The notes below the pieces were generated by a model. The model was given only the letters and a program-made list of their open reading frames with translations. It made no database searches and had not been told where the DNA came from. A stretch of DNA of 42,000 bases. Source: Chitinophagaceae bacterium. Its GTDB lineage: Bacteria; Bacteroidota; Bacteroidia; Chitinophagales; Chitinophagaceae. The translations under genes and the position numbers were made by a program. How positions within the stretch are numbered: position 1 is the stretch's first letter; each line of letters starts with the position of its first letter. Where the stretch lies: NCBI GenBank assembly GCA_947447825.1, contig CANFLL010000031.1, positions 1-42,000 of the forward strand, in the 5' to 3' direction. This document shows, in pieces, positions 1 to 8,146 of the stretch.

Positions 1-78
1 AACGGCACCCTAACTGCATCAAAGAAACTGTAGTATATGAACTAAAATATTATTATACTAAACATTTTGAGTGAGTCA

Positions 79-2220
79 TTATTTCCTATCCAATATTGCT
101 TGATTCAAAGATTGACTTCCATCACCATTGCTAAACCTATTTATTTCTTCATCAGTTGGTAATTTCTTTCTGTATTCATCCAAATACAACCCAATCTTAT
201 CCATTGGTATGGCTTTAAAATTGGGCAAGTCTTTAAATACTTGCGAAGTAGGTTTCAACCTAAAATCCATTTTAGCCATTCCCTCAAATCCCGGGTCGGA
301 AGTATAAGCCATATTCCTACCATTGGCTACGGTAGAATCCTTTTTAACTTCCTTTCCATCTGCGGCTACATATTTATACTCGAAGGGAACACGGCAGTTG
401 ACAGACACATTATTCTTCCAGTTATTATCAAGAGTATCACGGGTCACAAATTCAAAACCTAGTCCGCAGTTGATAGCAATATTATTGTAACAATCCAATG
501 GATAGGAGGTCTTTGGCATAGAACCATGCTTGAACAAATAGGCTGTTCCCCTCTTTCCTCCCCTACTGTTCAATGCCAACACATTCCCATAAACGTGCAT
601 ATTGAAGTGGTCATGGTCAAAATAGATTCCATCACCATCATCACTATTATGAATAAAATTATAAGCAAAAGTATTGTTGCCAGAACGGGTATAAAGGTCA
701 TAACTGTAAAATGCACCCAAATCATTCGACACAGTACACATTCTAAAAATCTCATTATACTCAAATACGTTATCCCAACTACCATAGATAATACCTCCAT
801 GAGGCGTATCGTGTATCAGGTTATGCGCCACATAATTACCTACACAAGTATGGTGTCCTCCACCGCCTCCGCCAGTAAAACCAGCATTAACGGCAGGGGT
901 GTAAATATGAACCAACTGACTAAAATTGTATATGTGGTTATTTACAACCCGATGCCCTGCAGGAATGCGTGGTGTTAACGATTCGTCACCACCTGCAAGC
1001 CAAACACCACCTTCGCCCAGGTTGTACAAATCGCAACTTTGAACAGTATGTTGCGTGCCACCATCAATCTTAATTCCGTATTTATTTACGTTTCTAATGG
1101 TACAACCAGCAATGGTATTGTTACCACCCCCTTCGATAGAGATGGCCTCATTAACACTTTGCTCAATGGTAATTCCCTTGATAGTGATGTTAGAAGCGTC
1201 CTTCATGGCTATTACCGCTCCCTTGCTGTCGGCAATAGAGATGGAACATTCGTTAATGTTTTTAGGCGGATAGAAGTATAGTTTATTATCCTTGAAATCG
1301 ACAGCCCATTCGCCAGCACTATCTATTTCTTCCAATAGATTTAGTAACCAATATTGCTCTTTCCCATTCCCTTCAGGACGAGTGTATTTATTACCAATCC
1401 CTCCTGGAACAGGCTTCTTGAGTGTAATAGTTTTGGCAACAGTATCAATAGAAGCAATTCTAACACATTCGTTCTGCCAAGGTATTCGCCAATAACCTTT
1501 TATCCAAACACCTCTATCTAATTGATTCACCCAGTTTACTGCACGATTGTCCCTGTACTCAAATATCCCTGGCCTTGGAGCTCGTTTTTCCTTACTGCCT
1601 GCCGCATAAAAATTTGCCCAATCTTCATTCTTTGCTTCTTGTCCGCCACCATTCACAATCACCTTTTTCATTGCCATATACCCCTTGTTAGGATAACGAG
1701 AAAGGGGCATTCTCTCTCCATTTGCAAAGAATCCTAAAATTCCACCATCATCATTAAAAATGTCGGGCAAAATCTTGGTATGATTCAAATTAAGCTCTGA
1801 TAAATCAAGTGCGTATATCTTACCTCTCAAAGAAGGTGCAATCCTATCTAGTGTAGTTTTATCTTTTACAAGTTTAAACTTTGATGAGGGTATATTGATT
1901 GTTCCGTCAAATACTACCTTTTCATTGGCAGCCGCCGTATAAACCACTGGCTTTTCCTTAGTGCCACCATCTTCTTTAGTCAATTCAAGAGGACTTGTGA
2001 AGCGATAAGTTCCTCCCTTTATTACAACAGTTGCACCCATTTTAGCATGATCTATCTTCCTAATTACATCCCTTGCTTTTTGGACAGTTGCAAAGGGTTT
2101 CGTTTTACTGCCGTTGTTGTTATCCAATCCGGTAGGCGAAACATAATAGGTTGGTGAGTTCTGGGCACAAATAGCCGCACTAATCAACACATTCAGCAAA
2201 AAGAGGGTGTATACTTTCAT
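79..2220 (-). CDS. Secreted right-handed parallel beta-helix protein, probable polysaccharide lyase or glycoside hydrolase
   Basis: 713 residues. The N-terminus is a signal peptide (MKVYTLFLLNVLISAAICAQ), followed at once by YYVSPTGLDNNNGSKTKPFA, the usual opening of Bacteroidota beta-helix carbohydrate enzymes. Residues of about 330-600 contain successive short beta-strand rungs rich in N, G, I and V (for example NNTIAGCTIRNVNKYGIKI), as in pectin-lyase-fold proteins. The product probably acts in the periplasm or at the surface on a uronic-acid polysaccharide; fold and export are well supported, the reaction is not. It is the last gene of the minus-strand series and follows the alpha/beta-hydrolase gene after a 319-nt gap filled largely by a 21-nt repeat array. 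The ATG at 2218-2220 fits the signal peptide exactly. No catalytic residues could be assigned by eye, so a CAZy family cannot be named. Confidence 0.87.
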   Translation of the reverse strand: MKVYTLFLLNVLISAAICAQNSPTYYVSPTGLDNNNGSKTKPFATVQKARDVIRKIDHAKMGATVVIKGGTYRFTSPLELTKEDGGTKEKPVVYTAAANEKVVFDGTINIPSSKFKLVKDKTTLDRIAPSLRGKIYALDLSELNLNHTKILPDIFNDDGGILGFFANGERMPLSRYPNKGYMAMKKVIVNGGGQEAKNEDWANFYAAGSKEKRAPRPGIFEYRDNRAVNWVNQLDRGVWIKGYWRIPWQNECVRIASIDTVAKTITLKKPVPGGIGNKYTRPEGNGKEQYWLLNLLEEIDSAGEWAVDFKDNKLYFYPPKNINECSISIADSKGAVIAMKDASNITIKGITIEQSVNEAISIEGGGNNTIAGCTIRNVNKYGIKIDGGTQHTVQSCDLYNLGEGGVWLAGGDESLTPRIPAGHRVVNNHIYNFSQLVHIYTPAVNAGFTGGGGGGHHTCVGNYVAHNLIHDTPHGGIIYGSWDNVFEYNEIFRMCTVSNDLGAFYSYDLYTRSGNNTFAYNFIHNSDDGDGIYFDHDHFNMHVYGNVLALNSRGGKRGTAYLFKHGSMPKTSYPLDCYNNIAINCGLGFEFVTRDTLDNNWKNNVSVNCRVPFEYKYVAADGKEVKKDSTVANGRNMAYTSDPGFEGMAKMDFRLKPTSQVFKDLPNFKAIPMDKIGLYLDEYRKKLPTDEEINRFSNGDGSQSLNQAILDRK

Positions 2221-2348
2221 AATATAATTTTATCATTCATTTTTTATAATCGACCAATCAGACAATGGGCTTTAAATAAGTTGTTGGTGAATTACACATT
2301 CAACGTTTATAAAGCTATAAATCCAAAACAGATGCTTTGAAGCTCACT

Positions 2349-2398
2349 CTATGAAGAGTTGCGTTTAAAATGCCCATTTTAAACGCAACTCTTCATAG
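2349..2398. repeat. Perfect 24-bp inverted repeat with 2-nt loop (in array A)
   Basis: The arms 2349-2372 and 2375-2398 are exact reverse complements, separated by only CC. The arm starts CTATGAAGAGTTGCG and ends TTTAAAATG. There is no T-run after it on either strand, so it does not look like a classical intrinsic terminator. It could form a long RNA hairpin between the hydrolase and beta-helix cistrons, or a DNA cruciform. Read directly from the sequence; its function is unknown. Confidence 0.9.
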
Positions 2399-2492
2399 TC
2401 TGGATGTCAAAACATGAAGAGTGAACGCCAAAACACCCATTTTGAGCCTCACTCCTTGAAGAGTTGGGTTCATAATGCCCACTTTAAACCCA

Positions 2493-2527
2493 ACTCCTCA
2501 TGGTTTAAGCATCAAACCATGAGGAGT
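2493..2527. repeat. 14-bp inverted repeat with 7-nt loop at the end of array A
   Basis: The arms 2493-2506 (ACTCCTCATGGTTT) and 2514-2527 are exact reverse complements, with loop 2507-2513. A second hairpin, with 10-bp arms at 2461-2470 and 2487-2496, overlaps it by four bases, so the two structures would compete. The first lies 12 nt beyond the hydrolase stop codon in the transcription direction and may act as an mRNA 3' stem or intercistronic stabiliser. Confidence 0.8.
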
Positions 2528-2539
2528 AAGCATTTATTC

Positions 2540-4171
2540 TTATTTATTCACCACAATTATCCTTTCCACAGGCATTGCTGTCTGCACCAAAGGTGATATT
2601 CCCCTCCCCCATTGCCAGGCAACAACCGTAATCTTTATTGGATAAGATGCCTTTGCAGGAAGGCTATCCAATATAAGTGAATTGCCTTTCATACTTGCTG
2701 GCCCATCTTTTACATAATAATAAACAGGCAATCCAGCAGACGAAGTAGCTTTCAATTTTATTTCTTTCGTTTGACTACTAATAGCCGCTATCTCTGGAAA
2801 ATTAATAGTCTGAGGTTCTCCTTGTGTATTTTTTTCGGGGAACTTTATTTGTGCTGGCTGCTCGGCGTATTTGTAGGTTTCATCACCATCTTTATAGGCC
2901 ATCACCTGAATATTTGAGCAGAAACGACTAGTACCAAAATGATCGAAACGGATACGAAAACTATCATCCGCTACTTGTTCACCGCCGCCACCCCATCCGC
3001 CAATAAGACTAAACTTTATTTTGCCCTTGTTGCTATGTGAAAGCGGAATGCCCGAACCAGCCACCCCTTCTGATGTTTGGGTAAGGAAGCCAGCCTTTAC
3101 ACCAAAAGTAATTCCATCTGCAGAGGGCTGAAATGTCAATTCATTAATCCATGAGGCAGGAACAGGTTTATCACTTTGCACAAAACAAACCCGCTGTTCT
3201 TTTTTGCCTCCATACAATGATGGAAAGGCATCCACCGCCTTTGCCATTTCTTCATCAAAATGCCAAAAAGCGAGGGTATTATCTCCCTTAAAATCTTTAA
3301 CCGCAACAGGACGAAAGCGATTATTATCCATAATTCGAATATCTGTAAGCCATCCTTCGGTTTCATCGAGCGTATTGAGTATTACTGGATTATTGGGGGA
3401 AGAGTTTTCAGCGGGTATGCGATAATGAGCTACTTTCTGCACAAACATGGCGCATAGTTTTGCCAATTTATCATCAAAATTAAAATGCCCGGCACCAGGC
3501 TGAACCACCTCGCAAACAAGAGAATGGTTATACTTTGCTCGTAAATCTAACAAATCTCCTCGTAACCAACGCCAGTGTTTGTCCAATGGTTCCAACGGAT
3601 TAGCCCACGATTCATACTCTCCAGAAACTGCCAACACAGGTATGCCTTCTATCCTTGCTTTAGGGTCATAATCAGGTGGGTTTACCATGGCTGCTGCATG
3701 TAGTGTCAATATTCCAAAAACCCGTTGGGGCTTGCAATAGGCAATGCTGTATGCACCATTTGCCCCTCCCGAATGACCGATAGTGAGCAATGGCGCAGTA
3801 GCAACTTCGGTATATCCAGACACGTCCGCCAAATCATCCAATACCTTTTGTATTTGGGCAAATGTGTTACCACCTTCTTTATAATTAAACTGTTTAAACG
3901 GCCCTCTAAAAACCAATACTATACCTAGACTTTCCTTTGTGCAAGCCCCACGAATTTGTTTGTTGGCACAAAAAAGATCTTCTAATATAACCTGATTAGC
4001 AAAAATGAGTCCCCTCACCTGCTTACAGTTGGGCGGCACCCATAGGAACGCCCTTGATTCTTTGTCTTTTCCATCAAGCGGCACCGACCATTGATAAATG
4101 GCGGCATGAGTGTCCTTACCTATCAGTAAGAAGACCACTATAAGAATAATAAAAGGGTTAATTCTACTCAT
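2540..4171 (-). CDS. Secreted alpha/beta-hydrolase (esterase-like) with C-terminal beta domain
   Basis: 543 residues with a signal peptide (roughly residues 1-23, ending THA). The alpha/beta-hydrolase core covers about residues 35-245. It shows the nucleophile elbow GHSGGANG near residue 132, with Ser as the likely nucleophile, and a plausible catalytic His in PGAGHFNFDD near residue 225; the acid residue is uncertain. About 300 further residues look like beta-rich accessory domains, the last resembling an Ig-like fold. Family knowledge suggests a carbohydrate esterase or PHB-depolymerase-like esterase; removal of acyl groups from a glycan is inferred from the surrounding lyases. It follows the heparinase-like gene after 58 nt containing a strong hairpin and precedes the beta-helix gene. 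The ATG at 4169-4171 gives a clean signal peptide. Confidence 0.85.
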   Translation of the reverse strand: MSRINPFIILIVVFLLIGKDTHAAIYQWSVPLDGKDKESRAFLWVPPNCKQVRGLIFANQVILEDLFCANKQIRGACTKESLGIVLVFRGPFKQFNYKEGGNTFAQIQKVLDDLADVSGYTEVATAPLLTIGHSGGANGAYSIAYCKPQRVFGILTLHAAAMVNPPDYDPKARIEGIPVLAVSGEYESWANPLEPLDKHWRWLRGDLLDLRAKYNHSLVCEVVQPGAGHFNFDDKLAKLCAMFVQKVAHYRIPAENSSPNNPVILNTLDETEGWLTDIRIMDNNRFRPVAVKDFKGDNTLAFWHFDEEMAKAVDAFPSLYGGKKEQRVCFVQSDKPVPASWINELTFQPSADGITFGVKAGFLTQTSEGVAGSGIPLSHSNKGKIKFSLIGGWGGGGEQVADDSFRIRFDHFGTSRFCSNIQVMAYKDGDETYKYAEQPAQIKFPEKNTQGEPQTINFPEIAAISSQTKEIKLKATSSAGLPVYYYVKDGPASMKGNSLILDSLPAKASYPIKITVVAWQWGRGISPLVQTAMPVERIIVVNK

Positions 4172-4191
4172 TTATAATCTATTTATGCAAC

Positions 4192-4225
4192 CCTTATAGG
4201 GTTTTGAACCCTATAAGGTTTTTTT
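4192..4225 (+). terminator. Terminator-like hairpin, oriented against the genes
   Basis: The 12-bp perfect arms 4192-4203 (CCTTATAGGGTT) and 4207-4218 are separated by TTG and followed on the plus strand by seven T (4219-4225). Read on the plus strand this is an ideal intrinsic terminator. The flanking genes are on the minus strand, where the stem is preceded by A7 and has no T-run after it. It may block antisense transcription or act as an intercistronic stem in the minus-strand mRNA. Confidence 0.65.
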
Positions 4226-4229
4226 CGCT

Positions 4230-7200
4230 TTACTTACTTTCCACTATCTGCTTTCCATCACGCAACACTGTTATTTTAGAGCGGCTAGTAGCATCTTCCG
4301 TAAAAGTCAGTATGTCTTTTTGTCCATCTTTCCAAGTAACCGTTGTTTTATTATTGCTGGTAGTAATAACAGGCAACTCGTCACCATATTGAAACGGTAT
4401 CAATAATATCTTATAATTTGCCTTTACCGATTTGGTATTTACTGCCAACCGATCATAAACCTGCGTCTTAGCAATATGGGAGTTTGGTGGGCCTGCTTCT
4501 GTAGAAACCTGCATCAATGGCAAAGCATCTGTTTCGTTAGTCTTGTCAGAAATATAAGCTACCAACAATAAAGGCTCTCCTTTTTTGGGATTGATTAATG
4601 CCTTTGTCCTATCGGCTTTTGCATCATAATCACGTTTTGCCAATACAATTTGATTTTTGGGGATACCCTTTACCTCTGCCTGCCATACGCCACCATTTAG
4701 CATGGCTGTCCATTGATACAAATGTTCTTTTGCATCCTTTTTCAAGTCATCAACCACTACACCATAGCTATGCTTTCCACGCACCAATCCTGCCGAACGA
4801 TACACATATTCCATCGGGTTGAACAATGCCCTAGAGGTAGCAATATAGTTGGAGTAGTTATAAGTAGCCCACCAAGGTCGCATCTTGTAACGGGAGGTAC
4901 CAGCAAACATTTTTAGGTTCTGTGGCGATGGATCTAACTCCCAGTTCAAGACTTTTAGTTTATCCTCCCAAACAGACCCCGGCTGTGTCTGCCACCTGTA
5001 AGTGTATGAATTGGTTAAATCGGCGGTTGCAAAACCAGCATTTTCATTAGAGGATTCACCAATATAAGTTGCCGCAGCTTGATAACCTGTACCCAAACCA
5101 GAAGCACCTTCCGGTTCAGATTCTCCATCCACCAATACTTGGTTATGGTACTTACCATCATACACTTGCGGAAAAGGACTTTCGGTAATCCAATCAACAC
5201 CCAAAGCAGAAAAGTGAAACATACCAGCATCGGCATGGTGGTGGCCTCCACCTAAGTAATGGTCTGGTCTTAACATCATATTAATCCAAGTGGCATTGGG
5301 AGACGCATCGCTATAACTAGAAAATACGCCATGCGTAGGTGCATTAAAATTGAGAGGCAAGTTTAGTTCCTCTCTTTTAGTTATTTTAAAATCAGTATCG
5401 TACAATAAGCTAGGCACAAAACCCGGATACATTGGGCTAGGCATACGTAACCGCTTTATGGTGGCTACATCCGATTTGTATTTATTGGCATCAAAATTAT
5501 CAATGATAAACCCACGCAAAAATTCATCATTTCGATCACCAAAAACAGTGGGTTGCGACAATAGATAATCGGCACTTAAATCATTAGGAAAAAAAGATTT
5601 ATACTCATCGATGGTTTGTAAAGTAAAGTAAGACTGGCTAAAAGGAACGTATTGCGTACCGCTGTTCACCACCACTTTACCATCAGGAGAAGTCATCATT
5701 ATTTGTCCGTGCAATAGTTTACGAACATGTGGATGCCCCCAAAGATTCTCTCCTCTTCTCGCTAAGGCAATCATTGATAGCGTATGAAACTGCATTCCGC
5801 CTGGCGTTTTACCATTGCTTTCATAAATAACACCCGAATCGTCAATACCCCATTCACAAAAGGCTTTCACCGTTTCGCAGTTAGATTGATAAGATTCTTT
5901 ATCAAAACCATCTAATCCTTCTATAGCCGTAACTGCCAGAAAGTTGGGTAAATCCCAAGTAACCCAGTTAATATCCCTAAACCGAATTGACCCATCCTGA
6001 CCATACCCCCTTCTACCATAAGTAGCTTTGGCTATTACCCTACGCATCAAATCTTTCTCTTCCAGCGTCATCCATTTACCGGCAAAATCTAAAGACAAAC
6101 CCAAGTTCATGTGCGCCACCACCCCATGTATATTGCGCCATGCCGTAGCTGCACCGTTACCCGCAATAGTCACTTTTGTGCCATCGGACTTTGTGTAGCT
6201 TGTTGCCAATTCAGAATCACTTGCCTTCACCCATTCTTCAATCAATGGTTCACGCAGTTTAAAATAATTAGCAATAGCCGCCGCAGCTTGCCTACCGTGT
6301 ACATCATCTTTCGTAAGCAAACAATACAATGCCATATCCGTCAAACATTCTGGCACATAGCTTACATGCGAATTATGTATTCCCGCCTTTTCATCCTTAA
6401 ATTGATGAGGCACATTACTAGGAGGCGCATTAGGTATTGCTCCTTCAGGCCATTTCAAACTAGAGAGGTCACCAGAATACAGTTGTTTAAAAACTTTACC
6501 ATCACTAGTAGTTTCATCCCACCAAGAATGCTTTAATAAGTATTCTACTTCAATCATCGATTTCTGTCCCAACTTGCTGCTCTTTATTCTTTCAGCAAGC
6601 ATTGGAATATCCTCTTCATTAAATAATATTCTTGGATAGATACCCGGTGCTGGCACTTTTGAACCAAGCAAACGGGTATTGAAACCAGTGTAATCGTACT
6701 TTGAGGTGGGGGTAAACTGCCAGTCAGTTTCAGGCCCATCCAAAATCTTTTGCTGTTCGGGCGTAACCTTCACAAAATTTGTCCATTTACCTTGCTGTTT
6801 TAGGGTAGGGATATACTCTGAAGCTATATCTGGGTCGGCGAACTTTTCGGGGGTATCAAACAATGTAACTACACAATCATCCAATACTTTATCATCTTCC
6901 TTGTAATTAATATTATTATTGCTGATAAGTAATAATCCTCTCTTGGTTTGATACACCTGTTTATTCAAGCTTTTGGCAAAAGCTGTTACATCAAAATATG
7001 TATTTCCTTTAATGGAGAGGGTTTCAATAGATGCAGGAAGTACAACCTTTTCACGGGCTACCTCATATACCCATCTGTCAGTCAACAGTTCCAATCCTTT
7101 TGGGATAGGTTTAGGATGAATTTGTTTTTGAGCAATCAATGAAGCAAAGGCTTCTGGCACAAACACTTTCCCGTTATGCAGCACAGCTTCTGCCCTGAGG

Positions 7201-7436
7201 ATGTCTTTAGTGTCAAGCCTTACTTTATATCCATTTATATAGGCATAACGGCTACCAACAAAAATGGCGGTGGTATTGGCAATTGCCCCAAGTCCTTTTG
7301 CCCTTGCAGAGTGGGTGTAAGGCAACCCCGCATCCTGTGGCGGTGCAGATAAGGGAGCGACTTGTGCATGAATGATGGTAAATGAGGAGGCAAAATAGAC
7401 TATTGCCCCCAAACAAATCAGTACCTTATTTTTCAT
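4230..7436 (-). CDS. Heparinase II/III-family protein with N-terminal copper-amine-oxidase-like stalk domain
   Basis: 1068 residues from the ATG at 7434-7436, which begins a signal peptide (MKNKVLICLGAIVYFASSF, ending at HAQ). A longer reading would need a TTG start at 7505 and would bury that signal. Residues of about 50-190 resemble the copper amine oxidase N-terminal (stalk) domain found on many extracytoplasmic proteins (AYINGYKVRLDTK, LHNGKVFVPEAFAS). Then come an alpha-helical toroid and, near residue 730, the heparinase II/III beta-domain motif HHHADAGMFHFSALG. The C-terminal part (AGLVRGKHSYGVVVDDLKKD) closely parallels the gene at 38772-41342, so the two are paralogues. The likely activity is beta-elimination of a uronic-acid polysaccharide; families PL12, PL15, PL17 and PL21 share this fold, and I cannot choose between them. 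Confidence 0.87.
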   Translation of the reverse strand: MKNKVLICLGAIVYFASSFTIIHAQVAPLSAPPQDAGLPYTHSARAKGLGAIANTTAIFVGSRYAYINGYKVRLDTKDILRAEAVLHNGKVFVPEAFASLIAQKQIHPKPIPKGLELLTDRWVYEVAREKVVLPASIETLSIKGNTYFDVTAFAKSLNKQVYQTKRGLLLISNNNINYKEDDKVLDDCVVTLFDTPEKFADPDIASEYIPTLKQQGKWTNFVKVTPEQQKILDGPETDWQFTPTSKYDYTGFNTRLLGSKVPAPGIYPRILFNEEDIPMLAERIKSSKLGQKSMIEVEYLLKHSWWDETTSDGKVFKQLYSGDLSSLKWPEGAIPNAPPSNVPHQFKDEKAGIHNSHVSYVPECLTDMALYCLLTKDDVHGRQAAAAIANYFKLREPLIEEWVKASDSELATSYTKSDGTKVTIAGNGAATAWRNIHGVVAHMNLGLSLDFAGKWMTLEEKDLMRRVIAKATYGRRGYGQDGSIRFRDINWVTWDLPNFLAVTAIEGLDGFDKESYQSNCETVKAFCEWGIDDSGVIYESNGKTPGGMQFHTLSMIALARRGENLWGHPHVRKLLHGQIMMTSPDGKVVVNSGTQYVPFSQSYFTLQTIDEYKSFFPNDLSADYLLSQPTVFGDRNDEFLRGFIIDNFDANKYKSDVATIKRLRMPSPMYPGFVPSLLYDTDFKITKREELNLPLNFNAPTHGVFSSYSDASPNATWINMMLRPDHYLGGGHHHADAGMFHFSALGVDWITESPFPQVYDGKYHNQVLVDGESEPEGASGLGTGYQAAATYIGESSNENAGFATADLTNSYTYRWQTQPGSVWEDKLKVLNWELDPSPQNLKMFAGTSRYKMRPWWATYNYSNYIATSRALFNPMEYVYRSAGLVRGKHSYGVVVDDLKKDAKEHLYQWTAMLNGGVWQAEVKGIPKNQIVLAKRDYDAKADRTKALINPKKGEPLLLVAYISDKTNETDALPLMQVSTEAGPPNSHIAKTQVYDRLAVNTKSVKANYKILLIPFQYGDELPVITTSNNKTTVTWKDGQKDILTFTEDATSRSKITVLRDGKQIVESK

Positions 7437-7470
7437 AGTGTTTTCCTTATTATAAAACTCTTTTAAAAGA

Positions 7471-7525
7471 CAATCAACCCAAATAGGGCAGCATAAATGA
7501 TGCAATACCTAATTTGGGTTGATTG
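7471..7525 (-). terminator. Intercistronic hairpin between PID-CTERM-like and heparinase-like genes
   Basis: The 14-bp perfect arms 7471-7484 (CAATCAACCCAAAT) and 7512-7525 enclose a 27-nt spacer. In the transcription direction the stem lies 22 nt after the small gene's stop codon and is followed by TCTTTT, so it may be a weak terminator or attenuator separating expression of the small gene from the lyase operon. The long loop makes efficient termination doubtful. Confidence 0.5.
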
Positions 7526-7547
7526 TGAAAATGATTGTTTTAATTAT

Positions 7548-7796
7548 CTAGCAGACCTTTAATTCCTTGATCTTTTTAGAAGCGAAAAGGATTCCTGCAG
7601 CAGCAAGAACCAAACTCACTCTGCCATCAAATGGTACAACAGGGCTACCATCACCACTTGGGCCATTGTTAGGAGAACCTGGCCCATTTATACCAGGATC
7701 ATCAGCCGGACTTTGCGCATTCACTATTGTATTTATACAAAGGCTGAACATTATTGCTAAACCAAACGTCCCCAGTCTTTTTGTTATTGTATGCAT
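7548..7796 (-). CDS. Small PID-CTERM-like exported protein
   Basis: 82 residues in three parts. There is a signal peptide (MHTITKRLGTFGLAIMF..., ending NAQ), a short Pro/Gly/Asn/Ser linker (GINGPGSPNNGPSGDG), and a C-terminal segment VPFDGRVSLVLAAAGILFAS followed by the basic tail KKIKELKVC. This tripartite form matches the short Bacteroidota proteins annotated with a PID-CTERM sorting domain, whose signature is P-[hydrophobic]-D-G, a hydrophobic helix and a basic end. The assignment rests on recall of that architecture, not a search. Such proteins are thought to be processed or anchored at the membrane; the role is unknown. It sits between the giant T9SS protein and the lyase, esterase and beta-helix genes. 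The ATG is at 7794-7796. Confidence 0.75.
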   Translation of the reverse strand: MHTITKRLGTFGLAIMFSLCINTIVNAQSPADDPGINGPGSPNNGPSGDGSPVVPFDGRVSLVLAAAGILFASKKIKELKVC

Positions 7797-7869
7797 TGTA
7801 ATGATGATTAATGTTGATTAAAAATTATTGTATTATTAAATAGATACCCAAAATTGACACCAAAAACAA

Positions 7870-8037
7870 CCCCAGTCAAAAGCTGACTTACCACAATCAG
7901 TTTCTAAACGGTCTCAGTCAAGTACTGACTGACCCCAGTCAGAAGCTGAACTATCCCAGTCAAGAGCTGAATGTTCCCAGTCAGAAGTTCAACCATCCCA
8001 GTCATGAGGTGAATGTTCTAATTGGAGCGTTCAATGA
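7870..8037. repeat. 21-nt period repeat array B
   Basis: Eight contiguous 21-nt units start at 7870, 7891, 7912, 7933, 7954, 7975, 7996 and 8017, with no indels. The consensus core is CCCAGTCAnnAGCTGA, and the second and eighth units are the most diverged. Several units hold a short dyad, such as AGTCA-AGTAC-TGACT in the third. The array lies between the terminator of the giant gene and the start of the PID-CTERM-like gene. One plus-strand frame stays open, reading roughly Pro-Ser-Gln-Lys/Glu-Leu-Asn per unit, but it has no start codon or ribosome site. Confidence 0.9.
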
Positions 8038-8060
8038 ACAACATTTATTGACCCGACAAT

Positions 8061-8120
8061 CAAAAAAAAGAACTTTTAGTTGTTAAAGCAGGGTTGACAA
8101 CTCTTGCTTGTTGTCAACCC
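8061..8120 (-). terminator. Probable terminator of the giant T9SS gene
   Basis: A perfect 10-bp hairpin (8091-8100 GGGTTGACAA, loop 8101-8110, 8111-8120) begins 27 nt after the stop codon. Further along the minus strand a small stem (complement of 8071-8081, AACT-AAA-AGTT) is followed, after one C, by T8 (complement of 8062-8069). The strong hairpin lies about 20 nt from the T-tract, so termination may use the small stem or both together. Confidence 0.55.
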
Positions 8121-8146
8121 AATGCTAAAACATGCCTCTCACTCAT

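Larger units (their letters stand above)
2330..2539. repeat. 21-nt period repeat array A
   Basis: Nine successive 21-nt units run from 2351 to 2539 without indels, and a weaker unit precedes them at 2330-2350. Recurring cores are ATGAAGAGT (2351, 2414 and, as TTGAAGAGT, 2456), CCCATTTTAAA and AACTCTTCAT. Units 6-9 resemble units 1-4, so there is also a five-unit (105-nt) superperiod. The array ends exactly at 2539, the base next to the stop codon of the hydrolase gene (complement of 2540-2542). Stop codons occur in all six frames inside the array, so it is not a protein-coding repeat. Several units are inverted copies of their neighbours and form strong hairpins. Confidence 0.9.

Noticed and set aside
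7870-8037. CRISPR array at array B (and the other arrays)
   Set aside because: Units are head-to-tail 21-mers without unique spacers, no cas genes are nearby, and the sequence differs between arrays.
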